A DNA stretch of 64,000 bases, from positions 372,001-436,000 of the forward strand of contig JACJYR010000004.1 in NCBI GenBank assembly GCA_020636005.1, in the 5' to 3' direction. The notes below the pieces were generated by a model, which was not told where the DNA came from, searched no databases, and worked only from the letters and a program-made list of their open reading frames with translations. Position numbers and translations under genes: made by a program. This DNA comes from Lewinellaceae bacterium (lineage in GTDB: Bacteria; Bacteroidota; Bacteroidia; Chitinophagales; Saprospiraceae). This document shows positions 1 through 9,331 of this stretch, one piece after another (position 1 is the stretch's first letter; the number at the start of each line of letters is the position of its first letter).

Positions 1-2
1 GG

Positions 3-485
3 GGCGCTTTCGCCATCTCACTGCTCATCGTCATCACCACCGCCGGCTGTACCAATGCCACTATTCTCACAGCAGCACGGGTCTATTATGCCATGGCCAG
101 GGAAGGGTTGTTTTTTAAACATGCAGCCTACGTTCATCCCCGGTTTCACACACCGTCCAAGGCATTGGTCATGTTTGCGACGTGGTCATGTATCCTCGTT
201 TTTTCCGGCACGTTCGACCAGTTGACGGACATGATGGTATTTTCACAATTCATTTTTTACGGCCTGGTGGTAGCAGGGGTCTTTATCTTGCGTAGGAAAA
301 TGGCCGACGTGCCCCGCACCTACAAGACGATTGGGTACCCGGTCGTTCCCGTCCTGTTCCTGTTGTTCTGTGCGGGCTTGCTGATCAACACCTTTATGGA
401 GCGGCCCAGGGAAGCAGGAATGGGCCTGGCGTTGATTGCCCTGGGGGCGCCGTTTTATTACTTGTTCAAGCAAAAATCAAAATGA
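3..485 (+). CDS. APC-family amino acid permease, C-terminal part (5' end outside window)
   Basis: The reading frame is already open at base 3, so the gene starts before the window. The visible 160 residues are hydrophobic and read as the last membrane helices of an amino acid/polyamine/organocation permease: a helix ending in AGCTNATILTAARVYYAMAR (the loop after a core helix in this family), two helices around 'LVMFATWSCILVFSG' and 'FSQFIFYGLVVAGVFILRR', a cytosolic stretch 'RTYKTIGYPVVPVLF', and a last helix before a lysine-rich end. Inferred role: inner-membrane amino acid uptake or exchange; the substrate cannot be told from this part. It overlaps the next gene by ATGA, suggesting translational coupling. 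Confidence 0.85.
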   Translation, partial: GAFAISLLIVITTAGCTNATILTAARVYYAMAREGLFFKHAAYVHPRFHTPSKALVMFATWSCILVFSGTFDQLTDMMVFSQFIFYGLVVAGVFILRRKMADVPRTYKTIGYPVVPVLFLLFCAGLLINTFMERPREAGMGLALIALGAPFYYLFKQKSK

Positions 486-1684
486 GGTTCATAGTTCTTT
501 TTTCGACTATTGCTTTACCTGTATTTTTTTCCTGTAAAAACAGCGATAAACTGCCCATTGTGCAGGCATCCATCCAGCAGGTCAAAGAAAAATATGCCCC
601 CGATACGAGGGTGGCATTTTTTAACCTGGCTGCGGAACAACAGGGATCAAACATTGCCATAAAGGGCATGACCATAGCCAGTGCAGCAAAACAGGAACTG
701 TTTCAGTCAATTAAAAACCAAGGTGTTGAAGCCCTCGACAGTGTGGAAGTGCTGCCCTCCCCCTCCCTGAAAGGCAAACTGTTCGGCGTAGTCAACGTTT
801 CGGTGTGCAACATCCGCAGCAACCCAAAACATGCTGCCGAGTTGGCTACTCAGGCACTTTTGGGCACTCCGCTGAAGGTCTGGAAGCAGGAAGGCAGCTT
901 TTTTCTGATCCAAACGCCAGACGATTATTTCGGGTGGCTGGACAACGGCGGATTCCAGCGCATGGACAGCACCCAGTTTTTTCATTACCTCCAGTCAGAA
1001 AGGGCCGTCTGTACAACAGATTATGTTTTTGCCTTTGAAAAACCAATGGAAAATGCGCCGGTAGTTTCAGATTTACTGGCCGGCAACATCCTGCAAACGT
1101 TGGGGCAAGAAGGCGGTTTTACTAAAATAGGTTTTCCCGATGGCCGCATTGGTTTTGTAAAAAGCAGTCAACTGATGCCTTTGGGCGAATGGCTTGCCAG
1201 CCGCCAACCGGATGCCGGGCACATTCTTTCTTCCGCCAGGGAAATGATGGGGCGCCCCTACCTTTGGGGCGGCACATCGGGCAAGGGCATGGATTGCAGC
1301 GGCTTTACCAAAACCGTTTTTTTCCTCAATGGCCTGCAATTGCCCCGCGACGCCAGCCAGCAGGTTCAGGTGGGAGATGCCGTTGAATCGGACACTACGC
1401 TGAAAAACCTCCTGCCCGGCGACCTGCTGTTTTTTGGCAAAAAAGCGGAAGGCAACAAAAAGGAGCGCATCACCCATGTGGCCATTTACATGGGCAACGG
1501 AAAGATAATCCATGCCGCAAACAAAGTGGAAACAGGCAGTTTGCACCGGGGGGATCCGGATTTCCAGGAAGGGCGGCTCCATACTTTTGTAAGGGCCAAA
1601 AGGATGCTCGGAGCCAATATGGAAAGTGGTGTGGTGCCGCTCAGGTCATTGCCCTATTATGGACAGGGACAGTTCCCGGATTGA
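482..1684 (+). CDS. SH3-domain NlpC/P60 cell-wall endopeptidase lipoprotein
   Basis: 400 residues. The N-terminus has a short hydrophobic segment ending in a lipobox-like FFSC (Cys18), so a lipoprotein is likely. Residues ~100-235 look like two bacterial SH3-type segments ('VSVCNIRSNPKHAAELATQ', 'NILQTLGQEGGFTKIGFPDG'). Residues ~245-375 are an NlpC/P60 domain with catalytic Cys272 in MDCSGF and histidines in THVAIYMG (His332) and KIIHAANK (His344). Enzymes of this kind cleave gamma-D-Glu-diamino-acid bonds in peptidoglycan stem peptides. The start overlaps the stop of the permease by 4 bases (ATGA). The gene ends exactly against the stop of rfbD on the other strand with no spacer. Specificity is inferred from the family. 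Confidence 0.9.
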   Translation: MRFIVLFSTIALPVFFSCKNSDKLPIVQASIQQVKEKYAPDTRVAFFNLAAEQQGSNIAIKGMTIASAAKQELFQSIKNQGVEALDSVEVLPSPSLKGKLFGVVNVSVCNIRSNPKHAAELATQALLGTPLKVWKQEGSFFLIQTPDDYFGWLDNGGFQRMDSTQFFHYLQSERAVCTTDYVFAFEKPMENAPVVSDLLAGNILQTLGQEGGFTKIGFPDGRIGFVKSSQLMPLGEWLASRQPDAGHILSSAREMMGRPYLWGGTSGKGMDCSGFTKTVFFLNGLQLPRDASQQVQVGDAVESDTTLKNLLPGDLLFFGKKAEGNKKERITHVAIYMGNGKIIHAANKVETGSLHRGDPDFQEGRLHTFVRAKRMLGANMESGVVPLRSLPYYGQGQFPD

Positions 1685-2572
1685 TTACAACCTGGCAAGG
1701 CAAGCTTTCAGGGCCTGCTGCCAGTGAGGTATTTCCAGGCCAAATGTGGTTTTTATTTTTGCCTTGTTCAACAGGCTGTAGTGGGGCCGTTTGGCAGGCG
1801 AGGGAAAGTCTTTTGTTTCAATGGGGGCCACTTTAACGTCCATTTGATTCATTTCGAAGATGGCCACGGCGAAATCGAACCAGCTAGTCACCCCTTCATT
1901 GCTGTAATGAAAAATGCCGTTTAGCTTCTCTTTGGCCACCTGCCCGGTTTCAATTTTCTGCAGGATGGTGAGCATGGCGCCGGCCAGGTCGCGGGCGTAG
2001 GTCGGAGAGCCGATTTGGTCATAGACCACTTTTAGTTCACCCCTTTCCGGCCCCAGTTTGAGCATCGTTTTCACAAAGTTGTGGCCAAAAGACGAATACA
2101 CCCATGAAGTGCGGATGATGGCTGTCCGTCCGGGATTTGTTTCCAGGGCCAGCTTGTCGCCCTCCAGTTTGGTCTTGGCGTAGATGCCCTGGGGGTTGGT
2201 GATGTCGGTCTCCTTATAGGGCCAGTTTTGCGCATTGTGGTAAACGTAGTCAGTGGAAATTTGAAGCAACGAGGCATTTTGCTTGGCGCAGGCCTCGGCC
2301 AGGTGCTTGACTCCCTGAGCATTGATTTTCCAGGCGATGTTTGGCTCGCTTTCAGCCTTATCTACTGCTGTGTAGGCGGCGCAATTGATACAATAAAGAA
2401 ACTGGGTTTGACCAAAAAACTCCTTCACGGCAGCCAGGTTGGTGATGTCCAGTTCGTCAATATCTACAAAAACGAAATCGAAGGCCGGGAATTCGGGAGA
2501 CAGTAACTGTAATTCCTGCCCGACCTGGCCTTTGCTGCCCGTGACCAGTATGATTGGTTTTTCTTTTTTCAT
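1685..2572 (-). CDS. rfbD: dTDP-4-dehydrorhamnose reductase
   Basis: 295 residues from the ATG at 2572. Longer in-frame extensions lack family similarity, and MKKEKPIILVTGSKGQVG is the usual beginning. It has a Rossmann glycine motif GSKGQVGQEL, the SDR-extended STDYVY strand and the catalytic YAKTK (YxxxK). It reduces dTDP-4-keto-L-rhamnose to dTDP-L-rhamnose with NAD(P)H for O-antigen or polysaccharide synthesis. The partner genes rfbA, rfbB and rfbC are not next to it; the gene stands alone, convergent with the NlpC/P60 gene. Confidence 0.9.
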   Translation of the reverse strand: MKKEKPIILVTGSKGQVGQELQLLSPEFPAFDFVFVDIDELDITNLAAVKEFFGQTQFLYCINCAAYTAVDKAESEPNIAWKINAQGVKHLAEACAKQNASLLQISTDYVYHNAQNWPYKETDITNPQGIYAKTKLEGDKLALETNPGRTAIIRTSWVYSSFGHNFVKTMLKLGPERGELKVVYDQIGSPTYARDLAGAMLTILQKIETGQVAKEKLNGIFHYSNEGVTSWFDFAVAIFEMNQMDVKVAPIETKDFPSPAKRPHYSLLNKAKIKTTFGLEIPHWQQALKACLARL

Positions 2573-3071
2573 CAATGCTGAATAATTGAAAAATAACGCA
2601 ACGAAAGAATATTTCGATAGGCGATCCTTTGAATGCAAAAAACATTTGGGGCGATGAGGCCCTTGCGGTAAAGGTCGCAATTCTACCTAATTGTCCACCA
2701 ACGGGGAACAATTTTTCTGAATTTATCTCCGCTAATTTGCAACAGGAGAATTTTTGCTTTTCTATCTTTACCCATCAAATTATTTTCCCTGCCTCCTCCG
2801 CACCATCTCCTCACAGCGCTACCCAATATTGACTGCTCAAGGTTTTTCAGCAATACGTGGATGACCAAATTCGGCAGTTTTTTAAGAAGTTGTAAATTAG
2901 TGAAATCCTTTCATGCTTGTGAAATACCTTTGGTACAACACTCTGTTCCATTGAATGAATCAAATCGAATGGACAGAAAAAGGACATGGGTTATTTTTAC
3001 CCCTGCCTTTTTGCCCAATCAAAGGTATCATTGCAGCACCAACCAATTCTTACACTCACAATTCCCTGGTT
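2573..3071. other. Intergenic region between divergent rfbD and the T9SS protein gene
   Basis: About 500 bases with no convincing gene. It must hold the promoters of both divergent genes. A TATCTTTA near 2763 resembles the phylum's -7 box but is weak and lies 300 bases upstream of the plus-strand gene. Open frames here lack homology and codon structure. Confidence 0.4.
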
Positions 3072-6000
3072 ATGAAACAATTAACCCTTTACCCAATCGC
3101 CACTTTTCTGACCCTGCTCATCGGGGCTTTTCCAGCATTTTCGCAGTTTAACATTCAAGTAAGGGTGAACAGCGGCTCGGCCACCACTACCTGCACCGAT
3201 CCTTTTGGGCTGCCGCCCAATACCAACTGGTCGGTCAATATCCAGAATACAGGTTGGCGGGTTTACCCTGCCTTCGGTCCCTGCTACACGGCCTTGCCCA
3301 ACGTTCAATACGATGAAGATTTTCAGTGCTACACCGATGTCCCCCCTACCCTTTCCGTATGTTTCCGGGCCTTTGACAATGATTTTTCCCTGGCGAATCC
3401 CTGTGTGGAGGTGATGTCCTGTATGGAGGAAATATGCGTGGACCTTCCAGTGCCCCCACAAGGCAGCCAGAATTTCGATGTGGACTTGCCCAACAACCTG
3501 GCTTCCGGTGGAACGGTCAACCTGACCATCACCACCACCGGAATACCCGGCGGCATCAACGACGAAATCTGCAATGCCATTGATATTGGCATCTTAAGCA
3601 GCGGTGTGAGTGTGGGAGATGACACCCAAAGCACCTTTAACAATTTTTGCGGCACCTACACCCCCGGCGAACCTGACCCTTACAATTTTGGAGCAGGATG
3701 GTGCAACACGGTTGGCGTTTGGTACAAACTTACAACTACCAACAACCCGGGCACCCACATCAAGGTGCATGCCACCAGCGACCCCTCCAACCTTGGCGAT
3801 CCGATCAATTTGCAGGTGGCTATTTTTAAAAGCTCTGATAATACCTGCACCGGCACCTTCTCTTTAGTCAAACAAAATTTCGACTTTGGGAATTTTGACG
3901 AAACCATTGTGTTCACCTGCCCCGAGCCTAACACGACCTACTACATTTTGGTAGATGGCGTTTCCAACCCGTCCTACATGCTTTTTGGTTATTATGGGTT
4001 GGAAATAACCGAACTGGGCGTTAGTGCGGCCCCGGAATTGAGGTGCAATGCAGAAAATCTGGGTACCGTGCCTTTGGGTGGAACGGTAAGCACCCCTGGC
4101 TTGCGGAGCAATGCCTGCACCAACAATAGCGATCCCTTGCCGGCAAGCGCCTTCACGGTGCAGCGGGCAGTATGGTTTTCCTTCACCCCCCCGCCTACAG
4201 GCCACGTCCTGATTGAAGGCATCAGCGACATCGTGAACGACCCCATCGGGATCCAATTGGCCGCCTATCAATCTTCCGACAATTCCTGTAACGGTGTGTT
4301 TACCGAGGTCGGAAGCATTTATACAAATATCAACCTCAACGAGTCGCTCGAACTCCACTGCCTCGACCCGAATAAGACCTATTATATAATGGTGGACGGT
4401 TCCTCAGCCGCCAACATTGAGGGTATCTTTTCCCTGTCAGTCTCCGATGCTGGCAATGAGACAGCCCTCACCGATCAAACCGTTGTTTTATGTGCCGGAG
4501 AATCGTTGGTCGTTGGCAACTCAACTTACGCCGTTTCCGGGATATATACAGACACCATCCAATTGCTTACTGGTTGCGACAGTATCGTCAACACTAACCT
4601 GACGGTACTGCCTGCGCTGGAGCTTAATTTTCAAATCATCCACCAGGGCGTTGGCCTGGGGAATGCAGATGGGCAGGCGCAGGTCAGCCCAACAGGTGGA
4701 GCAGGCGCTTACACCATCAACTGGTCAAATGGCCAGGCCGGTGCAACGGCAACAGGCTTGATCGGTGGCAATGTGTACTGCGTGGAGGTGACAGATGCTA
4801 ATAACTGCATGTTGGATACTTGTTTTGAAATGCCCTATTATATTCACTTTATTCCCAATGTACAGGGCGATACACTTGACTGTTTTGGGGACGATGACGG
4901 CGTTTTGAGCTTGTCGGTCTTCGGGGGTTATCCTCCCTATGAATTCTCCTGGGCCAATGCCTCCGGCACCGTTGGCGGCGTAGGTACTGTCTCTTTCGAT
5001 GGCCAGGTGATAAAGATCGATGGGTTGGCTGCGGGCACCTACCAATTTCAAATGCACGACATCATTTTTGATACAACCTTTTCGGTAGCTATTTTGCAGC
5101 CAACGCCAATTGAAGTGCAGAATGCAAGCGTTGCCAATGCCACTTGTTTCAATGAGTGCAATGGGGAAATTACGTTCATAGTAACGGGAGGAACGCCACC
5201 TTACCAATATCTATGGTCAAACAACGATTCTGCTCCTTCCATTCAGGATCTGTGCGCCGGCAATTACTCCCTGACTGTGACGGATGGAAATAACTGTAGT
5301 GCTGTTTTTGACTATGAAATCGATCAGCCTACAGAATTTATTGCAACAGCCATCCAGGTACAGGAAGTATCCTGTTTCCAGGGGTCGGACGGGCAGGCCT
5401 CCGTCACCACGAACGGCAGTCCCACCGCATATTTGTGGGATACGGGTTCCATCCTGCAGTCCATCAGCAATTTGCCGGGCGGCAGTTATGAAGTAACGGT
5501 GACCAACTCGGACGGGTGTACAGCTACCGCCAGCACCACGATACAAACCCCTGCAGCTCCGGTTGGTGCAGCCATCGAGTTGGCTTCACCCATCGTTTGC
5601 TACGAAGATGCGAACGGAAGCCTCAATGCAATAGCCACCGGCCCCGGCGCCCTCTTTAACTTTGAATGGAACAACGGCCAAACGGGTAATACCGCCACAA
5701 ATCTTAATGCAGGCAATTACACTGTCACCGTTACCAATGAAAAAGGATGCGAGGCAACGGCCAGTTTTGCGCTTGGCCAGCCAACCTTAATAGAAGTGGA
5801 AACTTCCACCAACCAACTGACCTGCCTGACTGCCCCTGATGATGGTATTATCACCATCGAACAGATCACGGGTGGCGTGGCACCCTACTCCTACTCCACC
5901 GACGGGCTTACTTTCGATACCATTCCTGAACTTACGGGCTACACCGCCGGGCCACAGGTTTTTTATATTCAGGACGCAGGAGGTTGTTTGAATACCTTTA

Positions 6001-6557
6001 ACGCCACTATTGACGGCCCTGGGGAACTTCAGGTGGAATTGAACGATGACATGCTCATCGAATTGGGGGAAACGGTTGGCTTGAATGTCCTGGTCAACCA
6101 ATCCGATGTAACCTACCAATGGTCGCCGCCCGATATCCTGTCTTGCTACGATTGCCCCGACCCGGTTGTTCAGCCGATTCGAAATACGCTGTTTACCGTA
6201 ACGGTTACGGATAGTTATGGCTGCACCTCCACAGCGGATATGTACATAGAGGTTTATAAAAAAAGGAACGTATTCGTCCCCAACGCTTTTAGCCCCAATG
6301 GGGATGGGATCAACGACAATTTTGTCCCCTTTGGTGGCCACGATGTCAGGGTTGTGAAGGAATTTTTGGTCTTTGACCGGCAGGGGAACATGGTCTTTTC
6401 CGCCTACAATATTCTGCCCTCCGATCTGAGCTTTGGCTGGGATGGAACATTTAAGGGGAAACAAATGCAGCCGGCTGTCTTTGCCTGGTTTGCCAAAGTG
6501 GAGTTTATTGACAATGAGACAGAAATCTTTAAAGGGGATGTAACGCTGGTAAAGTAG
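3072..6557 (+). CDS. Secreted SprB-repeat protein with T9SS type B sorting domain
   Basis: 1161 residues from the ATG at 3072, chosen because MKQLTLYPIATFLTLLIGAF begins a clean signal peptide ending near AFSQ; an upstream in-frame ATG at 2955 would bury it. The N-terminal half has two segments with cysteines and 'TYYILVDG' motifs typical of T9SS adhesin modules. Residues ~510-950 hold several SprB-type repeats of the pattern TGGTPPYQYLWSN...LCAGNYSLTVTD. The C-terminus carries the CHU_C/type B signal, beginning VFVPNAFSPNGDGINDNF and ending FKGDVTLVK. Such proteins are exported by T9SS and attached to or released from the cell surface; adhesion or gliding is the inferred role. It converges on kdsB with a 29-base gap. 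Confidence 0.9.
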   Translation: MKQLTLYPIATFLTLLIGAFPAFSQFNIQVRVNSGSATTTCTDPFGLPPNTNWSVNIQNTGWRVYPAFGPCYTALPNVQYDEDFQCYTDVPPTLSVCFRAFDNDFSLANPCVEVMSCMEEICVDLPVPPQGSQNFDVDLPNNLASGGTVNLTITTTGIPGGINDEICNAIDIGILSSGVSVGDDTQSTFNNFCGTYTPGEPDPYNFGAGWCNTVGVWYKLTTTNNPGTHIKVHATSDPSNLGDPINLQVAIFKSSDNTCTGTFSLVKQNFDFGNFDETIVFTCPEPNTTYYILVDGVSNPSYMLFGYYGLEITELGVSAAPELRCNAENLGTVPLGGTVSTPGLRSNACTNNSDPLPASAFTVQRAVWFSFTPPPTGHVLIEGISDIVNDPIGIQLAAYQSSDNSCNGVFTEVGSIYTNINLNESLELHCLDPNKTYYIMVDGSSAANIEGIFSLSVSDAGNETALTDQTVVLCAGESLVVGNSTYAVSGIYTDTIQLLTGCDSIVNTNLTVLPALELNFQIIHQGVGLGNADGQAQVSPTGGAGAYTINWSNGQAGATATGLIGGNVYCVEVTDANNCMLDTCFEMPYYIHFIPNVQGDTLDCFGDDDGVLSLSVFGGYPPYEFSWANASGTVGGVGTVSFDGQVIKIDGLAAGTYQFQMHDIIFDTTFSVAILQPTPIEVQNASVANATCFNECNGEITFIVTGGTPPYQYLWSNNDSAPSIQDLCAGNYSLTVTDGNNCSAVFDYEIDQPTEFIATAIQVQEVSCFQGSDGQASVTTNGSPTAYLWDTGSILQSISNLPGGSYEVTVTNSDGCTATASTTIQTPAAPVGAAIELASPIVCYEDANGSLNAIATGPGALFNFEWNNGQTGNTATNLNAGNYTVTVTNEKGCEATASFALGQPTLIEVETSTNQLTCLTAPDDGIITIEQITGGVAPYSYSTDGLTFDTIPELTGYTAGPQVFYIQDAGGCLNTFNATIDGPGELQVELNDDMLIELGETVGLNVLVNQSDVTYQWSPPDILSCYDCPDPVVQPIRNTLFTVTVTDSYGCTSTADMYIEVYKKRNVFVPNAFSPNGDGINDNFVPFGGHDVRVVKEFLVFDRQGNMVFSAYNILPSDLSFGWDGTFKGKQMQPAVFAWFAKVEFIDNETEIFKGDVTLVK

Positions 6558-6586
6558 TAGGGCATCAGCAAACGGGTAGGTATGAT

Positions 6587-7342
6587 TCAGCCCGCATTGA
6601 TCTGATGTTCGGCCATTGCCAACCTGAGATCTTCCAGGGTGTCGATGCCCCTGGTTTCAAAGGAAGTAATCCCGATTCCAATGGCATAACCGTTTTCCAG
6701 CCAGCGAAGCTGTTCCAGCGATTCCGCCTTTTCCAAGGCCCCGATGGGTAATTTGGCCAATTCAAGCAATACCTCCCGGCGGTAGCCATAAAGGCCGATG
6801 TGTTTATAAAATGTTGCATTGCCGATCCAATCGGTTTGGGATTGCCCCCGCACAAATGGTACGGGCGAACGGCTGAAATAAAGTGCCTGGTTGTTTTTTC
6901 CAAACACTACTTTCACAACGTTTGGGTTGAAAAGCTCCTCCGGCATGTCCAATTGCTTGGCAAGGGTAGCAATGCCGCAGCCAGGCCTGGTTTCCAAAGT
7001 GGCCAAAACGGTATCAATCTGTTCAGGGCGAATGAAAGGTTCGTCGCCCTGGACATTAATAATATTGTCAAACGCTGAAAATTCTTTCTGTTCGGCCACA
7101 GCAGCGCAGCGATCGGTGCCGGAGGGAAGGTTGGAAGACGTCATCACCACCCTGCCGCCAAAAGCCAATACATGATCATATATGCGGTCATCGTCCGTCG
7201 CAACGACCACTTCGTCCAGCCTGGATTGCATCGTTTTTTCATACACCCGTTGTATCATCGTTTGGCCGCCCATGTCTGCCAATGGCTTGCCCGGAAAACG
7301 GGTGGAAGCATATCTGGCAGGTATAATACCCAATGATTTCAT
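6587..7342 (-). CDS. kdsB: 3-deoxy-manno-octulosonate cytidylyltransferase
   Basis: 251 residues, the normal length of the family. Motifs seen: N-terminal IIPARYASTRFPGKPL (nucleotide-binding loop), a central NVQGDEPFI (metal/CMP-binding), and 'IGLYGYRREVL'. It activates Kdo with CTP to CMP-Kdo for lipid A/LPS inner-core synthesis, so the organism makes a Gram-negative outer membrane. It is divergent from the LysM gene (27-base gap), so the two promoters must overlap or sit inside the neighbouring genes. Confidence 0.95.
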   Translation of the reverse strand: MKSLGIIPARYASTRFPGKPLADMGGQTMIQRVYEKTMQSRLDEVVVATDDDRIYDHVLAFGGRVVMTSSNLPSGTDRCAAVAEQKEFSAFDNIINVQGDEPFIRPEQIDTVLATLETRPGCGIATLAKQLDMPEELFNPNVVKVVFGKNNQALYFSRSPVPFVRGQSQTDWIGNATFYKHIGLYGYRREVLLELAKLPIGALEKAESLEQLRWLENGYAIGIGITSFETRGIDTLEDLRLAMAEHQINAG

Positions 7343-7369
7343 ATATTTGGCCGAGAATTTTATAAAACA

Positions 7370-8227
7370 ATGAGAAAACTTTTCCTAATCCTTTTCATCC
7401 TTTCCATACAAATTGTGGGCGCCCACGCAACGGGCGACAGCCTCCAATACCTCAGGGCGAAAGATACTGTTTTCATCCAGGTGGACGGTTTTGGCAATAA
7501 AATTTTCGGGCACACGATGGAAAAGGGACAGACCTTTTTCTCCCTGGCCCGCCATTATGGCCTCAAACTGGATGCCCTGTTGGCCTTCAACCCCGATATG
7601 ACGGAGGATGGAAACTTTGAATTGGGGCAGACCATCTTGATCCCCGTCCCGGATTCTGCCATTGTAAAATTTAAAACGAAAGCATTTCAGCCTGCTGTAT
7701 TTGCTCCTGTTTTTTACGAAGTCAGGCGGGGCGATACCTTCTTCCGCATTGCCAGGCAATATTTCAAAATGCCCCTCGACACGCTGAAAAACCGCAACCA
7801 GCTTGTCAACACGACCTTACATACCGGCCAGAAACTGCTGGTCGGCTGGCTTTCCTTGCAAGGTATCCCGGACTCCCTCCAACTCGCAAATACCAATCCG
7901 CTAGGGGCAAAAATGCAACAGTTGCAACTGCGGTACGAGTCCACAAAAACTTATAAAAAGGAATATTTTCAAAATGGCGCAGCCTACTGGCAGCGGGAAC
8001 GGGAAATGGGCAGCGACTTCTACGCCCTGCACCGGTTGGCGCCCGTTGGCTCGATTATCCAGATCACCAACCCCATGAAGAAAAAGACATTGTACGCCAA
8101 GGTAATTGCCCCCATCCCCGACCGGGCCTACGGCGACGACATCATCGTAGTGCTCTCCCCCTCGGTCGCTAAACTGCTCGGCGCAAAGGATCCAAAGTTT
8201 TTTGTGGAAATCAGGTATTTAAAATAG
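7370..8227 (+). CDS. Exported protein with two LysM domains and RlpA-like C-terminus
   Basis: 285 residues. A signal peptide (residues ~1-20, ending near VGAHA) is followed by two LysM modules, the first around 'MEKGQTFFSLARHYGLKLDALLAFNP' (quoted only as a landmark, residues ~45-85) and the second around 'VRRGDTFFRIARQYFKMP' (~115-155). The last ~90 residues ('LAPVGSIIQITNPMKKKTLY...APIPDRAYGDDIIVVLS') resemble a double-psi beta-barrel (RlpA-like) fold. The inferred role is peptidoglycan binding in the periplasm, perhaps remodelling; no catalytic residue assignment is possible here. Confidence 0.8.
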   Translation: MRKLFLILFILSIQIVGAHATGDSLQYLRAKDTVFIQVDGFGNKIFGHTMEKGQTFFSLARHYGLKLDALLAFNPDMTEDGNFELGQTILIPVPDSAIVKFKTKAFQPAVFAPVFYEVRRGDTFFRIARQYFKMPLDTLKNRNQLVNTTLHTGQKLLVGWLSLQGIPDSLQLANTNPLGAKMQQLQLRYESTKTYKKEYFQNGAAYWQREREMGSDFYALHRLAPVGSIIQITNPMKKKTLYAKVIAPIPDRAYGDDIIVVLSPSVAKLLGAKDPKFFVEIRYLK

Positions 8228-8306
8228 AAGTGAGGGGTGAGAAGCGAGAAGTTAGGGGCGAGAAGTGAGGGGTGAGAAGCGAGAAGTAAAGGGCGAGAAG
8301 CGAGGG
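8227..8306. repeat. 35-bp tandem repeat, about 2.3 copies, purine-rich
   Basis: Starting at the last base of the LysM stop codon, a 35-base unit beginning GAAGTGAGGGGTGAGAAGCG recurs at 8262 and, partly, at 8297. The second copy differs from the first by only a few bases. Within the unit the sub-motif GAGAAG recurs. One strand is almost pure purine. Confidence 0.85.
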
Positions 8307-8422
8307 TCGTGTGATAGAAAATGTGTTACTTTTGAACTGATCGGATCGGCATTGGGAAAAGTATTACTTCCGGTGCTTTCAAATCCCGGCCCTTTTTCCA
8401 TTATCAATCATCGTCTTCCTAG

Positions 8423-9061
8423 TTAAACTTCTGGTGGCAGGATATTTTTGAAATGGCCATTCAACATGACTTTTCTGCGAAGCTCCTCCATTTCCTTGGC
8501 GATAGGCAGTAGCTTTTTCAAATGGGCCAGCATAAAATCCTGGCGCTTGGATTCGTCCTGGATGCAGAGCAGGTCATATTCCTGTTGGAGGGTAAAGCCG
8601 ACGAGATGTGCCACTTGATAGGTATTGAACTCGGGGTTTAGCTCCGGCAGGGGTTTTCGGATGTTCAGGATCTCGTACAATTCGCCCAGGTATTCGATGA
8701 TTTTTTCATTTTTGAGGTATTCGCCGACCTTATCGAAAGAAAGCCTTTCTACTTCTGCCCCGGTGTAAAGGCGGTTTTCCACCTGGCTGAAAAATTCCTT
8801 GATTTTGAAAATGCCGACTCCCTGGGTGCGGATGTCCAACTCTCCTTTGGGGTATTTTTGATCGATGGCCAACAGTTTGATCTCTGTGCCGATGCTTTGC
8901 ACCTTGTCGTCAAGGTAAGTTGGGATGCCAAACGTGATGCCTTTTGAATCACATTCGTTGATGAGTTGCTTATACCTGGGCTCGAAAATGTGCAGGTTAA
9001 GTTCCTCGCCGGGGAAAGCGACCAACCGTAAGGGGAAAAGCGGGAGGAAAACGGTACTCAT
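8423..9061 (-). CDS. LON peptidase substrate-binding-domain protein
   Basis: 212 residues, ATG start at 9061. The N-terminus 'FLPLFPLRLVAFPGEELNLH' followed by 'IFEPRYKQLINEC' is the LON N-terminal (LAN) domain signature. There is no AAA+ or protease domain, so this is the stand-alone family (YcbG/PUA-like LON-SB proteins). Function of such single-domain proteins is poorly defined; substrate recognition or a ubiquitin-ligase-like cofactor role has been suggested for relatives, and nothing here decides it. On the minus strand TAACTTTA about 20 bases upstream of the start could be its -7 box. Confidence 0.85.
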   Translation of the reverse strand: MSTVFLPLFPLRLVAFPGEELNLHIFEPRYKQLINECDSKGITFGIPTYLDDKVQSIGTEIKLLAIDQKYPKGELDIRTQGVGIFKIKEFFSQVENRLYTGAEVERLSFDKVGEYLKNEKIIEYLGELYEILNIRKPLPELNPEFNTYQVAHLVGFTLQQEYDLLCIQDESKRQDFMLAHLKKLLPIAKEMEELRRKVMLNGHFKNILPPEV

Positions 9062-9331
9062 AGTTCAAGATTTTCGGTAAAGTTAGCCGGATGAATCATT
9101 GAAAAAAACGATTGTGGACAATTCTGGTTCTCCAAACACGAAACTTTTCACCGCTTGCCCACCGATGCGATTGGTACGATCAAAAACCAAGTTTTTAAAC
9201 CTGCCGGAAAATCTCATTTGAAATCTCCTGTGAACTTGCCTAAATTTCGGCCTCATATTCCTCACACACTACATTATTGGATTGGCCCATCTTCAAATAC
9301 CACAAATCCTGGCTTAAAACATATTACTACC

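Noticed and set aside
8327..8334. TACTTTTG promoter box on the plus strand
   Set aside because: No plus-strand gene follows; the next gene is on the minus strand, so it is probably a chance match.
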